The notes below the pieces were generated by a model. It made no database searches. It saw nothing but the letters and a program-made list of their open reading frames with translations, and was not told the origin of the DNA. 19,112 nt of DNA. It comes from Chloroflexota bacterium. GTDB lineage: Bacteria > Chloroflexota > Anaerolineae > Anaerolineales > Villigracilaceae. Shown here one piece after another: positions 13,509 to 19,112 of the stretch (positions within the stretch are counted from its first letter, which is position 1; the number at the start of each line of letters is the position of its first letter). The stretch spans positions 1 through 19,112 of the forward strand of contig JAIWOB010000140.1 in NCBI GenBank assembly GCA_020217065.1. The letters are read 5' to 3'. The translations under genes were made by a program, and so were the position numbers.

Positions 13509-14935
13509 GCGAACGCTTGCGTCTCCTGTCTGCGCGGATTTGGCGGTTCGTTTCGGCGGTCAGCGTTCGCGTCAAAATTTTAGGCATGGCGCTGGGGTTG
13601 GCGCTGTTGCTTGGCGGCGGAATCCTGTGGCAGGTGCGCGCCGCGCTCGCCCATACGCTTCAAACGCAAGCCGAAAGCGAAAGCGTCACGCTGGGACGCG
13701 ACCTGGCTGCCCGCGCCGCCGACCCCATTCTGCTGAACGACCTGGTTGGCTTACAAAAATTGTTGAATGAAACGCTGGAGAACAACTCGGATTTACGCTA
13801 CGCTTTCATAACGGATAAATATGGTCAGGTGTTAGTTCACACCTTTGGGAAGGGATTCCCGCTGGCTTTACTGGACGTCAACAACGCCAACGCCGATGAA
13901 CATCATCGCACTACCGTCTTGCAAACCGAGGAAGGACTGGTATGGGATACCGCCGTCCCAATCCTTGAGGGACGGGCCGGGGTTATTCGCGTTGGCATAT
14001 CAGACGCCAACCTGCGCGCTTCCATCGCCGCCGTCAGCGCTCAAATTCTTTTGATGATGGCGCTGGTCTCGGCGGCAGGCGTGTTAGGAGCCGCGCTGTT
14101 GACTTTCATTCTCACCCGTCCGCTGCAGGAACTGGTGGAAGCGACGCGCCGGGTAGCGCAGGGCGATTTTTCCCCCCGCGTGCCGCGCTGGGCAGACGAT
14201 GAAATCGGCGACTTGGCGGAAGCGTTCAACGCCATGACCGCCGAACTGGCGCGCGCCGACGAATTGCGCCGCGAACGAGAACACTTGCGCCGCCAATTGC
14301 TCGAAAAAGTCATCGCCACCCAGGAAGACGAGCGCCGCCGCATTGCCCGCGAGCTGCATGATAGCGCCTCCCAAAATCTCACTTCGCTCATGGTTGGCTT
14401 GAAAAATATTGAGACCATCTGCGATAATCCGCGCCTGCGCGCCACCGTGGACGAATTGCGCGGCGTGGCGTCGCAAACGCTGGATGAAGTTCACGAAATT
14501 TCGGCTCGCCTGCGCCCACGCATTCTCGACGACCTGGGACTTTCCGCCGCGCTGGAACGCCTGACCCGAGAATGGCAGGCGCGTTACAAAATTCCCGTGG
14601 ACTTGCTGATTCATATCGGCGCGGAACGGCTGCCGGGAGAAATTGAAACCGCCATTTACCGCATCGTACAAGAATCGCTAACCAACGCCGCCCGCTATGC
14701 CGAAGCGCGTTCGGTCTCGGTGTTGGTGGAACGGCGCGGCGGCGAAATTGTCGCCGTGGTGGAGGATGACGGTCAGGGCTTCAATTTATCCCAAACGATT
14801 GGCGACCATCGCCTGGGACTGGTCGGAATGCGCGAACGCGCCGAATTGCTGGGCGGGCAGTTGACCATCGAAAGCGCGCCTGGACAGGGCGTTGGCATTC
14901 ATGTTCAAATCCCCCTAACGCGAGCGACCCCATGA
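13505..14935 (+). CDS. NarL-type membrane sensor histidine kinase with HAMP domain
   Basis: The kinase autophosphorylates on histidine and passes phosphate to the adjacent regulator. The 476 residues have transmembrane segments at ~25-45 and ~179-203 enclosing a ~130-residue extracytoplasmic sensor (46-178) of likely single-Cache type (FITDKYGQVLVHTF...GVIRVGIS). A HAMP domain spans ~204-255 and a coiled region ~250-275. HisKA_3 follows with the phosphoacceptor His285 in RRIARELHDSASQ. The ATPase domain has Asn394 (ESLTNAARYA), DDGQGF (421-426) and GLVGMRERAELLGG (438-451). It overlaps both neighbours by ATGA, so all three proteins are coupled in translation. The extracytoplasmic domain is placed to contact the upstream lipoprotein. 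Confidence 0.93.
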   Translation: MSERLRLLSARIWRFVSAVSVRVKILGMALGLALLLGGGILWQVRAALAHTLQTQAESESVTLGRDLAARAADPILLNDLVGLQKLLNETLENNSDLRYAFITDKYGQVLVHTFGKGFPLALLDVNNANADEHHRTTVLQTEEGLVWDTAVPILEGRAGVIRVGISDANLRASIAAVSAQILLMMALVSAAGVLGAALLTFILTRPLQELVEATRRVAQGDFSPRVPRWADDEIGDLAEAFNAMTAELARADELRREREHLRRQLLEKVIATQEDERRRIARELHDSASQNLTSLMVGLKNIETICDNPRLRATVDELRGVASQTLDEVHEISARLRPRILDDLGLSAALERLTREWQARYKIPVDLLIHIGAERLPGEIETAIYRIVQESLTNAARYAEARSVSVLVERRGGEIVAVVEDDGQGFNLSQTIGDHRLGLVGMRERAELLGGQLTIESAPGQGVGIHVQIPLTRATP

Positions 14936-15573
14936 CCACAATTTTGCTGGCAGACGACCACTCCGTCTTACGCTCCGGGCTGAAACTACTGTTGGAAAGT
15001 CAGCCCGATTTTCGGGTAATTGGAGAAGCCTCCAGCGGGCTGGAAACCCTGGAACTGGCGGGCAGGCTTCAACCCGATTTGATTCTGCTCGACCTTTCGA
15101 TGCCCGGACTGGGCGGGCTGGACGCGCTCCCGGCGTTGAACAAAACCTGTCCGTCGGCGAAAATCCTGGTTCTCACCATGCACGATGACCCACAATACCT
15201 GCGCGCCGCCCTCAAAAACGGCGCGGCGGGGTATGTCCTTAAAAAAGCCGCCGACGCCGAGTTGATTTCCGCTATTCGCGCCGTGCTGCGCGGCGAAATG
15301 TACGTTCACCCCTCGCTCACCCGCACCCTGCTCGACGAAATGCTTCCCAAACCCCAAACCGCCCCCGACGCCTGGGAGACCCTCAGCGAGCGCGAGCGCG
15401 AGGCGCTGCGCCTGGTGGCGCTGGGATACACCAGCGCTGAAATTGCCGAGCGCCTGAGCCTGAGCGCAAAAACGGTCGAAACCTACCGCGCGCGCGGCAT
15501 GGAAAAACTCGGTCTGCCCAACCGCGCCGCCCTGGTGCGCTTTGCCCTGCAAAAGGGGATTTTGGGGGAGTAG
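14932..15573 (+). CDS. NarL/LuxR-family response regulator
   Basis: The 213 residues are the standard size. The receiver domain (1-~120) has the acidic pair Asp8-Asp9, phosphoacceptor Asp54 in ILLDLSMPG, Thr81 in LVLTM and Lys104 in GYVLKKA. A LuxR-type helix-turn-helix (~148-208) follows: LSEREREALRLVALGYTSAEIAERL then SAKTVETYRARGMEKLG. It is the natural partner of the upstream kinase, with which its start overlaps by 4 nt. The genes it controls cannot be seen; none of the neighbours shares an obvious repeated site. It is the last gene of the operon; no terminator was seen immediately downstream. Confidence 0.94.
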   Translation: MTTILLADDHSVLRSGLKLLLESQPDFRVIGEASSGLETLELAGRLQPDLILLDLSMPGLGGLDALPALNKTCPSAKILVLTMHDDPQYLRAALKNGAAGYVLKKAADAELISAIRAVLRGEMYVHPSLTRTLLDEMLPKPQTAPDAWETLSEREREALRLVALGYTSAEIAERLSLSAKTVETYRARGMEKLGLPNRAALVRFALQKGILGE

Positions 15574-15582
15574 AGCAGGCTC

Positions 15583-15723
15583 TTATGCTCTGAGGATGTC
15601 ATTACGCCAAAAGCATCGCAGCCATCTCCTTGCAGGCAGGAAGACCGCAATTAAAATCGCGGCGGCGAGAATCATCGAGAGGATGAACTTGTTTTCGAAG
15701 GTTTTGCTGGGATGAGGGTTCAT
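15583..15723 (-). CDS. Small ORF (46 aa) with one membrane segment, possibly truncated
   Basis: The ATG at 15723 has a strong AAGGAG site 5 nt upstream. The peptide starts MNPHPSKTFENKF and has one hydrophobic segment, ILSMILAAAILIAVFLPA, followed by an Arg/Trp-rich end. The DNA coding for the last ~15 residues (15590-15635) resembles the GTCATT...GCCATCTCC palindromic repeat type, so the C terminus may come from an inserted repeat and the ORF may be the anchor of a once longer protein. It lies downstream of the decayed genes of the ArsR cluster on the same strand. I do not recognise a family. Confidence 0.45.
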   Translation of the reverse strand: MNPHPSKTFENKFILSMILAAAILIAVFLPARRWLRCFWRNDILRA

Positions 15724-15781
15724 GCTTGCTCCTTGGCGTTCCCATCAACCTGATTTCGACCATTAAAAGTAATCTCCTTTT

Positions 15782-15814
15782 AGACTTCCGAAATCTTGAA
15801 GACTTCGGAAGTCT
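15782..15814. repeat. Hairpin with perfect 11-bp arms
   Basis: AGACTTCCGAA (15782-15792) and TTCGGAAGTCT (15804-15814) are perfect inverted arms. Neither strand has a U-tract next to it, so it is not a clear terminator. It resembles the rplS and ileS hairpins in starting AGAC and containing an internal GAAGAC-like repeat. Confidence 0.6.
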
Positions 15815-15835
15815 GGCGATGGTTTTATCGCTCAA

Positions 15836-16008
15836 TCAGAGATGCCCTTCGCCCAGTTCGGGGAAGATGAAGAAACTGTGGCCGGCTTTCTTCTCCGCGC
15901 CGAGATACTTCAGGGCGAGTTTGCCCATGCGGTAGCCCAGCGGCATAAAGGGACATGCGTGGGCGTGAAATTCAAACGCCCATTCGGGAGGATATGTTGT
16001 GCGGTCAT
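15836..16008 (-). pseudogene. FmdE-like gene remnant (frameshifted and truncated)
   Basis: A good AGGAG site and ATG lie at 16008, but after two codons the family-like frame is off by one base: it reads [18 protein letters not shown], then [16 protein letters not shown], then [12 protein letters not shown] and a stop. The FHxHxCP and GYRxGKLAL features resemble the start of FmdE-domain proteins (formylmethanofuran dehydrogenase subunit E family), which run to roughly 150-200 residues. Only ~55 residues remain. The end lies about 20 bp from the 15782-15814 hairpin. The family call is from motif memory and is moderate; the frameshift is directly visible. Confidence 0.5.
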
Positions 16009-16034
16009 GGAAAATCTCCTTTTCGCCAGCGTAG

Positions 16035-16073
16035 CGCAAGTCTGCGACTTGCGACGCAAATCAGGGATTTGCG
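16035..16073. repeat. Pair of CGCAAGTC/CGCAAAT REP-like hairpins
   Basis: CGCAAGTC-TGC-GACTTGCG (16035-16053) is followed directly by CGCAAAT-CAGGG-ATTTGCG (16055-16073). Both have perfect arms. The first belongs to the same family as the hairpins at 17398-17485. They sit between the remnants of two broken genes. Confidence 0.75.
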
Positions 16074-16279
16074 TTACAGCAAATCGAAAATCATTTTCGC
16101 GGAAATCAACCAGAGCCGCGCGCCGCCATCAGCGCGGTGGGCGCGGCTTCCGCCAACGGCACGCCGAGGTAGTAGAATAGCGGCGCGAACAGGAACGCCG
16201 CGCCAACGCCCGCCATTGCCAGCAGACCAGAGAAGACGAAGACCAGAACCGCGCTAATGATGTAGACGGCGGGGGACAT
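16074..16279 (-). pseudogene. TauE/SafE-like membrane permease remnant with internal deletion
   Basis: The gene starts 8 nt after the permease stop with a GAGG site. The first ~50 residues (SPAVYIISAVLVFVFSGLL, then GVGAAFLFAPLFYYLGVPLAEAAPTALM) look like the first two helices of a TauE/SafE anion-exporter family protein, normally ~250-300 residues. The frame then runs into a stop at 16106. In another frame the DNA just before a stop at 16074 encodes RLWLISAKMIFDLL, which resembles the usual C-terminal helix of this family. This suggests an internal deletion of most of the gene, joining its two ends out of frame near 16125. A REP-like pair lies directly after the second stop. Confidence 0.5.
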
Positions 16280-16286
16280 TTCCGCC

Positions 16287-17336
16287 TCACATAATCCAGT
16301 TGAACAGATAACCGGTGATGATAATCGCCACGCCAATCACGCCGATAAAGACCGCAATCAGTTGCGGTTTTAGCACGCGGCGCAGGATGATGGCTTCGGG
16401 CAGGCTCAAGCCGACCACCGACATCATAAACGCCAGTACCGTTCCAAGCGAAGCGCCCTTTTCCATCAGCGCGGAGACAATCGGAATGACGCCCGCCGCA
16501 TTGGAATACAGCGGAATGCCGAGCAGAACCGCCGCAGGCACGCTCCACCAGGCTTGCTTGCCCATGATGCTGGAAAGCGCGCTTTCGGGAACGTAGCCGT
16601 GAATGCCCGCGCCAACGGCGATGCCCACAACCACATACAACCAAACCTTGCCGACGATTTCCTTGACCGATTCCCACGAACGTTCGACGCGCTCCTGAAA
16701 GGTCAATTTTTCAACAACGCCTTCGCCCTGGCTTTTGATTTGCCAAACGAAGTCTTCGACATAGCGTTCCAGTTTGAGCCGCCCGATGACGACCCCCGCC
16801 AGGATGGCAATGACCAGCCCGGAGGCGATATACAACCCCGCCACCTTCCAACCGAACAAGCCGAAGAGCATGACAACCGCCACTTCATTGATGGTTGGCG
16901 CGGCAATCAGAAAGGAAAAGGTCACGCCCAGCGGAATGCCGCTTTCCACAAAGCCGATAAAGAGCGGCACGGCGGAGCAGGAACAAAACGGGGTGACAAT
17001 GCCAAGCAGCGCCGCCAGCACGTTGCCCACGCCTTCGCGTTTGCCGCCCAGCATGGCGCGGGTCTGTTCGGGGCTGAAAAAGGTGCGCAGGAGCGAGATG
17101 AGAAAAATCATGCCGCCCAACAACAGGATAATCTTTGGCACATCGTAGAAAAAGAAAGCCAGCGATTCGCCCAAGCGAGAACCTTGTGGCAGCGCCAGCA
17201 GAGTGTATGCAATCCAGTTTGCCAGCGGCTGAATCGTGTTGTAGGCAAGCAGCCACAGCGCGGCGGCGAGACTCAACAGTCCAATCAGCCGCCAGGGGAT
17301 TTCGGGTTTGGTTTGCAGGGAGAGGGAGTCGTCCAT
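16287..17336 (-). CDS. ArsP_1/SO_0444-type permease
   Basis: Permeases of this family export metals, metalloids or organoarsenicals; related members are proposed Cu/Zn or methylarsenite exporters. The 349 residues contain about eight hydrophobic segments in two halves. Key motifs are TPFCSCSAVPLFIGF, with Cys118 and Cys120 in the first half, APTINEVAV, a charged loop at ~190-230, and IPLYSNAAGVIPIV and LPEAIILRR in the second half. AAGGA precedes the ATG, and an ArsR-type operator lies 18 bp upstream. It follows the ArsR and thioredoxin-like genes on the same strand and precedes a decayed TauE/SafE gene. Substrate is not decided; the CSC motif and ArsR control favour a thiophilic metal or metalloid. 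Confidence 0.87.
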   Translation of the reverse strand: MDDSLSLQTKPEIPWRLIGLLSLAAALWLLAYNTIQPLANWIAYTLLALPQGSRLGESLAFFFYDVPKIILLLGGMIFLISLLRTFFSPEQTRAMLGGKREGVGNVLAALLGIVTPFCSCSAVPLFIGFVESGIPLGVTFSFLIAAPTINEVAVVMLFGLFGWKVAGLYIASGLVIAILAGVVIGRLKLERYVEDFVWQIKSQGEGVVEKLTFQERVERSWESVKEIVGKVWLYVVVGIAVGAGIHGYVPESALSSIMGKQAWWSVPAAVLLGIPLYSNAAGVIPIVSALMEKGASLGTVLAFMMSVVGLSLPEAIILRRVLKPQLIAVFIGVIGVAIIITGYLFNWIM

Positions 17337-17353
17337 GATGGGATTTCCTTTGT

Positions 17354-17369
17354 ATTCAAGTTTTTGAAT
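17354..17369 (-). promoter_or_regulatory. ArsR-type operator in front of the permease gene
   Basis: ATTCAAGTTTTTGAAT has perfect ATTCAA/TTGAAT arms and matches the two operators at 18140 and 18216. It lies between the permease start and the REP-like hairpins, so the permease may have its own repressed promoter. Confidence 0.75.
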
Positions 17370-17397
17370 GAAATTTACCGTAAAAAAACGCTGTTGA

Positions 17398-17485
17398 GCA
17401 AATCTCTGACTTGCGTTTTTTTGGGTTTGGACAAGTCAGAGACTTGTCCTACGGGCGCAGCGGGTTTGCACAAGTCGGAGACTTG
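17398..17485. repeat. Three REP-like hairpins of the CAAGTC-N3-GACTTG family
   Basis: GCAAATC-TCT-GACTTGC (17398-17414), ACAAGTC-AGA-GACTTGT (17431-17447) and CAAGTC-GGA-GACTTG (17471-17485) lie between the permease and thioredoxin-like genes. The spacer triplet changes while the arms pair. The same type occurs at 16035-16053. They insert ~90 bp into what would otherwise be a tight operon. Confidence 0.8.
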
Positions 17486-17487
17486 CG

Positions 17488-17721
17488 CTACTGCAGCATC
17501 TCCAGCAGGCGCTGGTCGTTGGGGATGATTCCCGCCGAGACCAATTTGCCATCCACCACCAGACCGGGCGTGGAGAGGATGTTCCACTTCATGATTTCGG
17601 CGTAGTCGGTGACTTTTTCAATTTCCAGTTGCAGGTTGTGTTTGTCGGCGAGGTTGCGGACGTTTTGCTCCAGCCGTTTGCAGTTGGCGCAGCCGCTTCC
17701 GAGAATTTTGACGTTTTTCAT
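17488..17721 (-). CDS. Thioredoxin-like CxxC protein (TM0996/MTH895 type)
   Basis: These small cytoplasmic proteins have a glutaredoxin-like fold and are often found beside permeases and ArsR regulators. The 77 residues start MKNVKILGSG, with the active site Cys11-Ala-Asn-Cys14 followed by KRLE, then the cis-Pro strand STPGLVVDGKLVSAG. The start at 17721 gives the full fold; the frame is open further upstream but overlaps arsR without homology. AAAGG lies upstream. The gene begins 26 bp after the arsR stop and is likely cotranscribed with it. It may reduce or hand over a metalloid or protect the exporter's thiols; the role is inferred. Confidence 0.9.
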   Translation of the reverse strand: MKNVKILGSGCANCKRLEQNVRNLADKHNLQLEIEKVTDYAEIMKWNILSTPGLVVDGKLVSAGIIPNDQRLLEMLQ

Positions 17722-17747
17722 GGTGAGATACCTTTCTAAATATGAAT

Positions 17748-18125
17748 TTATCGAACCGATAATTCGGCGGGGGCGATGAGCGCTTTCCCGCTGTCGTTTT
17801 TGCAATTGGGGCAGTCGCAGGTCAGGGGCAGATTTATCGGGTTGATGGTCGGCTTGCCTGCCATCTGCCGCGCCGCGTCCAGCACGTTGTAAATCTCCGG
17901 GCGGATGACGCGGTAGTAGTTGTTCCAGCCTTCGCGGCGGTCTTGCACAATCCCCGCATCGCGCAGCGCCATCAACTGCTGCGAGATGTACGCCTGCCGT
18001 AAGCCTAAAATGGCTTCCATGTGGCAAACGCACTGCTCGCCGTCGCGCAAAATGTCCAGAATGGCGAGGCGGGTGGGGTGAGTCAACGCCTTGAGGAGTT
18101 TGATTTCGCTTTCGTCTGTGTCCAT
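17748..18125 (-). CDS. ArsR/SmtB-family metal(loid)-responsive repressor
   Basis: ArsR-family dimers bind promoter DNA and release it on metal or metalloid binding. The 125 residues contain a winged helix with LKALTHPTRLAILDIL (11-26), the Cys pair CVC (32-34) at the alpha3 position used for As/Cd/Pb sensing in this family, the recognition helix RQAYISQQLMALRDAGIV (43-60) and the wing RREGWNNYYRV. An extra C-terminal tail carries CDCPNC (Cys103, 105, 108), a possible second metal site. Two operators and a TATAAT box lie directly upstream, so it is probably autorepressed and also controls the thioredoxin-like and permease genes. Confidence 0.92.
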   Translation of the reverse strand: MDTDESEIKLLKALTHPTRLAILDILRDGEQCVCHMEAILGLRQAYISQQLMALRDAGIVQDRREGWNNYYRVIRPEIYNVLDAARQMAGKPTINPINLPLTCDCPNCKNDSGKALIAPAELSVR

Positions 18126-18139
18126 TGCGCGTCCTTTAC

Positions 18140-18155
18140 ATTCATATTTCTGAAT
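18140..18155 (-). promoter_or_regulatory. ArsR-type operator 1, proximal to arsR
   Basis: ATTCATATTTCTGAAT, 14 bp upstream of the arsR ATG. It belongs to a 22-bp direct repeat shared with operator 2, both followed by AAGATT. It lies in the expected 5' leader. Confidence 0.78.
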
Positions 18156-18202
18156 AAGATTGTACGCCCGTATGCGGCGTTTGTAAGGGGTTGAATGTCA
18201 TG

Positions 18203-18208
18203 ATTATA
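18203..18208 (-). promoter_or_regulatory. -10 box of the arsR operon
   Basis: A perfect TATAAT on the minus strand lies between the two operators. Operator 2 (18216-18231) covers the spacer and -35 region, so repressor bound there would block polymerase. The -35 itself is weak (TTCAAA at 16 nt). Confidence 0.6.
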
Positions 18209-18215
18209 GCATAAT

Positions 18216-18231
18216 ATTCATCTTTTTGAAT
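18216..18231 (-). promoter_or_regulatory. ArsR-type operator 2, overlapping the -35 region
   Basis: ATTCATCTTTTTGAAT, with ATTCA/TGAAT arms and a 6-bp centre. It is positioned over the -35 region of the arsR promoter. Confidence 0.78.
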
Positions 18232-18251
18232 AAGATTTTTGAAAAAAGAAG

Positions 18252-18288
18252 CCGTCCTGAAGGTTTTAGAACCTTCGGGACGGTTTTT
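18252..18288 (-). terminator. Bidirectional hairpin terminator between arsR region and hsdM/hsdS remnant
   Basis: CCGTCCTGAAGGTT (18252-18265) pairs with AACCTTCGGGACGG (18270-18283) with one G-U pair. TTTTT follows on the plus strand and CTTCTTTTTT on the minus strand. It stands directly after the stop of the hsdS tail and so would end that transcript. Confidence 0.8.
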
Positions 18289-18392
18289 CACGAGAACCCC
18301 TCCGCCAGCAGGGACTGGAACAACCCCTCCGCCTGCCGCTCCGCCCCCGCCATGCGCCGCCGCAAACCTTCGACCCGCGCCGCGGCGCGCGC
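18288..18392 (-). pseudogene. 3' tail of an hsdS-like specificity subunit gene
   Basis: In the frame ending at 18288, the DNA encodes ARVEGLRRRMAGAERQ followed by EGLFQSLLAEGFS and a stop. This amphipathic, Arg-rich helix ending LFQSLL...F resembles the C-terminal helix of type I specificity subunits. It is joined to hsdM in a different frame near 18390, at a very GC-rich palindromic spot (CGCGCCGCGGCGCG). The stop is followed at once by a terminator, as expected for the natural 3' end of an hsd operon. The family call rests on ~30 residues. Confidence 0.45.
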
Positions 18393-18834
18393 AAAATCAA
18401 GTGCAAAAAGAGCAGTTCGCTCTTGGTGGTGTCGTTGGGCAGGTCGGGGTGAATCGTGCCTTTGTCCACCGCGCCTTTGACGGGCGGGTTCATCAAAATC
18501 ACGTCGTACTCGCCCGTGTCGTTGAAGTCCTTCGAGAGCGTATCGCCGTAAAAGAACTGCGGCTGCTGAATGCCGTCCCGCAAGGGGATGATATGCAGCA
18601 TCAGGTCCATTGAGCCGATGCGCAGCATGGTCATGCCCGAGTCGTTGTCGAATCCGCGCAGGTACTTTTTGCCCTGCATGAACTTGCGCTCGTCGGGCGT
18701 GAGCAGGTCGCCGATGAGATGATGCGGCAGCCCGTCCGCGTCATATTCCAGGATGCCTGGCGATGTGGCTTTCTCCAGAATGTGCTGATGCGCGTTGATG
18801 AGAAATCCGCCCGTGCCAGCCGCCAGGTCGCCGA

Positions 18835-18861
18835 CACCTGCACTTGCGCCAGGTGCAAGTG
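18835..18861. repeat. Palindromic insert inside hsdM, motif I side
   Basis: CACTTGC (18841-18847) and GCAAGTG (18855-18861) are perfect arms; CACCTG (18835-18840) and CAGGTG (18850-18855) form an alternative pair. The insert adds about nine residues in frame between DPKPKER and DLAAGTGG. Confidence 0.6.
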
Positions 18862-18895
18862 TGCGTTCCTTCGGCTTGGGGTCGAGCATCTGCGC

Positions 18896-18926
18896 CATCC
18901 CACTCGCTGCGCTTCGGGGACGATGT
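18896..18926. repeat. Imperfect palindromic insert causing a frameshift in hsdM
   Basis: A ~28-bp segment bounded by CAT/ATG, with CATC and GATG ends and a CGAAGCGCAGCGAG core on the minus strand, separates HIIRM from [11 protein letters not shown]. Its length is not a multiple of three, so the reading frame is broken. The core resembles the GAGCGAAGCGAAG-type intergenic repeats of many bacteria. Confidence 0.6.
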
Positions 18927-19112
18927 CATGCGGATGATGTGACGCGGCGTGCGGAACTGTCCATTGCGCCCAGCGATGCTCAAATGGCTGAGCAGGTACT
19001 CGTACAGGTCGCCCTGCACGTCCTGATTCTGCTGGCTGATTTCCATCTGGTCAATCAGGTTCACCGCCTCCACCAGCAGGCTGGGCTTGTTGATTTTGCA
19101 CTCCGCCCCGCG

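Larger units (their letters stand above)
18386..19112 (-). pseudogene. hsdM: Type I restriction-modification DNA methyltransferase (hsdM), broken and partial
   Basis: HsdM is the N6-adenine methyltransferase subunit of type I systems. The gene enters from the right edge with the helical N-terminal domain ([20 protein letters not shown] and [13 protein letters not shown]). A 28-bp insertion at 18899-18926 then shifts the frame. It resumes [11 protein letters not shown], has ~9 extra residues from a palindromic insert near 18835-18861, then SAM motif I as [10 protein letters not shown], the MQGKKYLRGFDNDSGMTMLRIG-type region and the catalytic NPPF motif altered to NPPV. Homology ends at ELLFLHLILRA near 18386, where the gene is joined to the hsdS tail. 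The frameshift, motif change and lost C terminus indicate an inactive gene. Confidence 0.8.

Noticed and set aside
15602..15835. 77-residue minus-strand ORF overlapping the 46-residue ORF
   Set aside because: It has no hydrophobic or known features and runs through the hairpin; a second Shine-Dalgarno and ATG near 15763 keep it barely possible, perhaps as another gene scrap (MVEIRLMGT), but the 46-residue frame with a membrane helix is better.
17722..18033. Extended 181-residue form of the thioredoxin-like protein
   Set aside because: The upstream part is an out-of-frame reading of arsR; the ATG at 17721 gives a complete 77-residue domain.

Overview
The window looks like a chromosomal contig from an uncultured or little-studied Chloroflexota bacterium, most likely of the Anaerolineae. 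I infer this from the mix of genes rather than from any marker search: a LysM protein with a Pro/Thr-rich stalk, an LCP-family lipoprotein-like enzyme, a long type-2 isoleucyl-tRNA synthetase under a T-box, a ROCO (LRR-Roc-COR) GTPase, and intergenic regions full of short palindromic REP-like repeats. GC content is moderately high. Several genes have consensus -10 boxes placed 7-8 nt before the start codon and no Shine-Dalgarno, suggesting leaderless mRNAs; others have good AAGGAG sites.

Layout. 1-2791: cell-envelope genes, with the end of a LysM protein and an LCP (LytR-CpsA-Psr) ligase on the plus strand, meeting glutamate racemase murI tail-to-tail with a 4-nt overlap. 2833-5103 (minus): a class I glutamine-amidotransferase-like hydrolase, ribosomal protein L19 with a perfect hairpin terminator, and a membrane-anchored endonuclease/exonuclease/phosphatase protein. 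5104-6124: mobile and repetitive DNA, with an IS200-like HUH transposase between near-identical 33-bp direct repeats, a 21-nt copy of the downstream LRR coding sequence, and two tandem units of REP-like palindromes. 6125-8749: an 874-residue ROCO protein with an extra C-terminal beta-rich linker and helical domain. 8756-12433 (minus): ileS with a complete T-box leader (promoter, ATC specifier, T-box motif, terminator).

12600-15573 (plus) is a translationally coupled three-gene operon: a PhnD-like phosph(on)ate-type binding lipoprotein, a NarL-type sensor kinase and a LuxR-type response regulator, with no transporter permease or ATPase alongside. This suggests a binding-protein-assisted two-component sensor. 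15583-18231 (minus) is an ArsR-controlled cluster: ArsR repressor, a CxxC thioredoxin-like protein, an ArsP_1/SO_0444-type permease, then decayed remains of a TauE/SafE-like and an FmdE-like gene and a 46-residue membrane ORF. Three 16-bp ATTCA-N6-TGAAT operators mark it as one regulon. 18288-19112 (minus) is a broken type I restriction-modification locus: an hsdM remnant interrupted by two palindromic insertions and fused by deletion to the tail of an hsdS gene.

The thread joining the accessory parts is the abundance of short palindromic repeats, which sit beside the transposase, inside leaders and at the breakpoints of the decayed genes.
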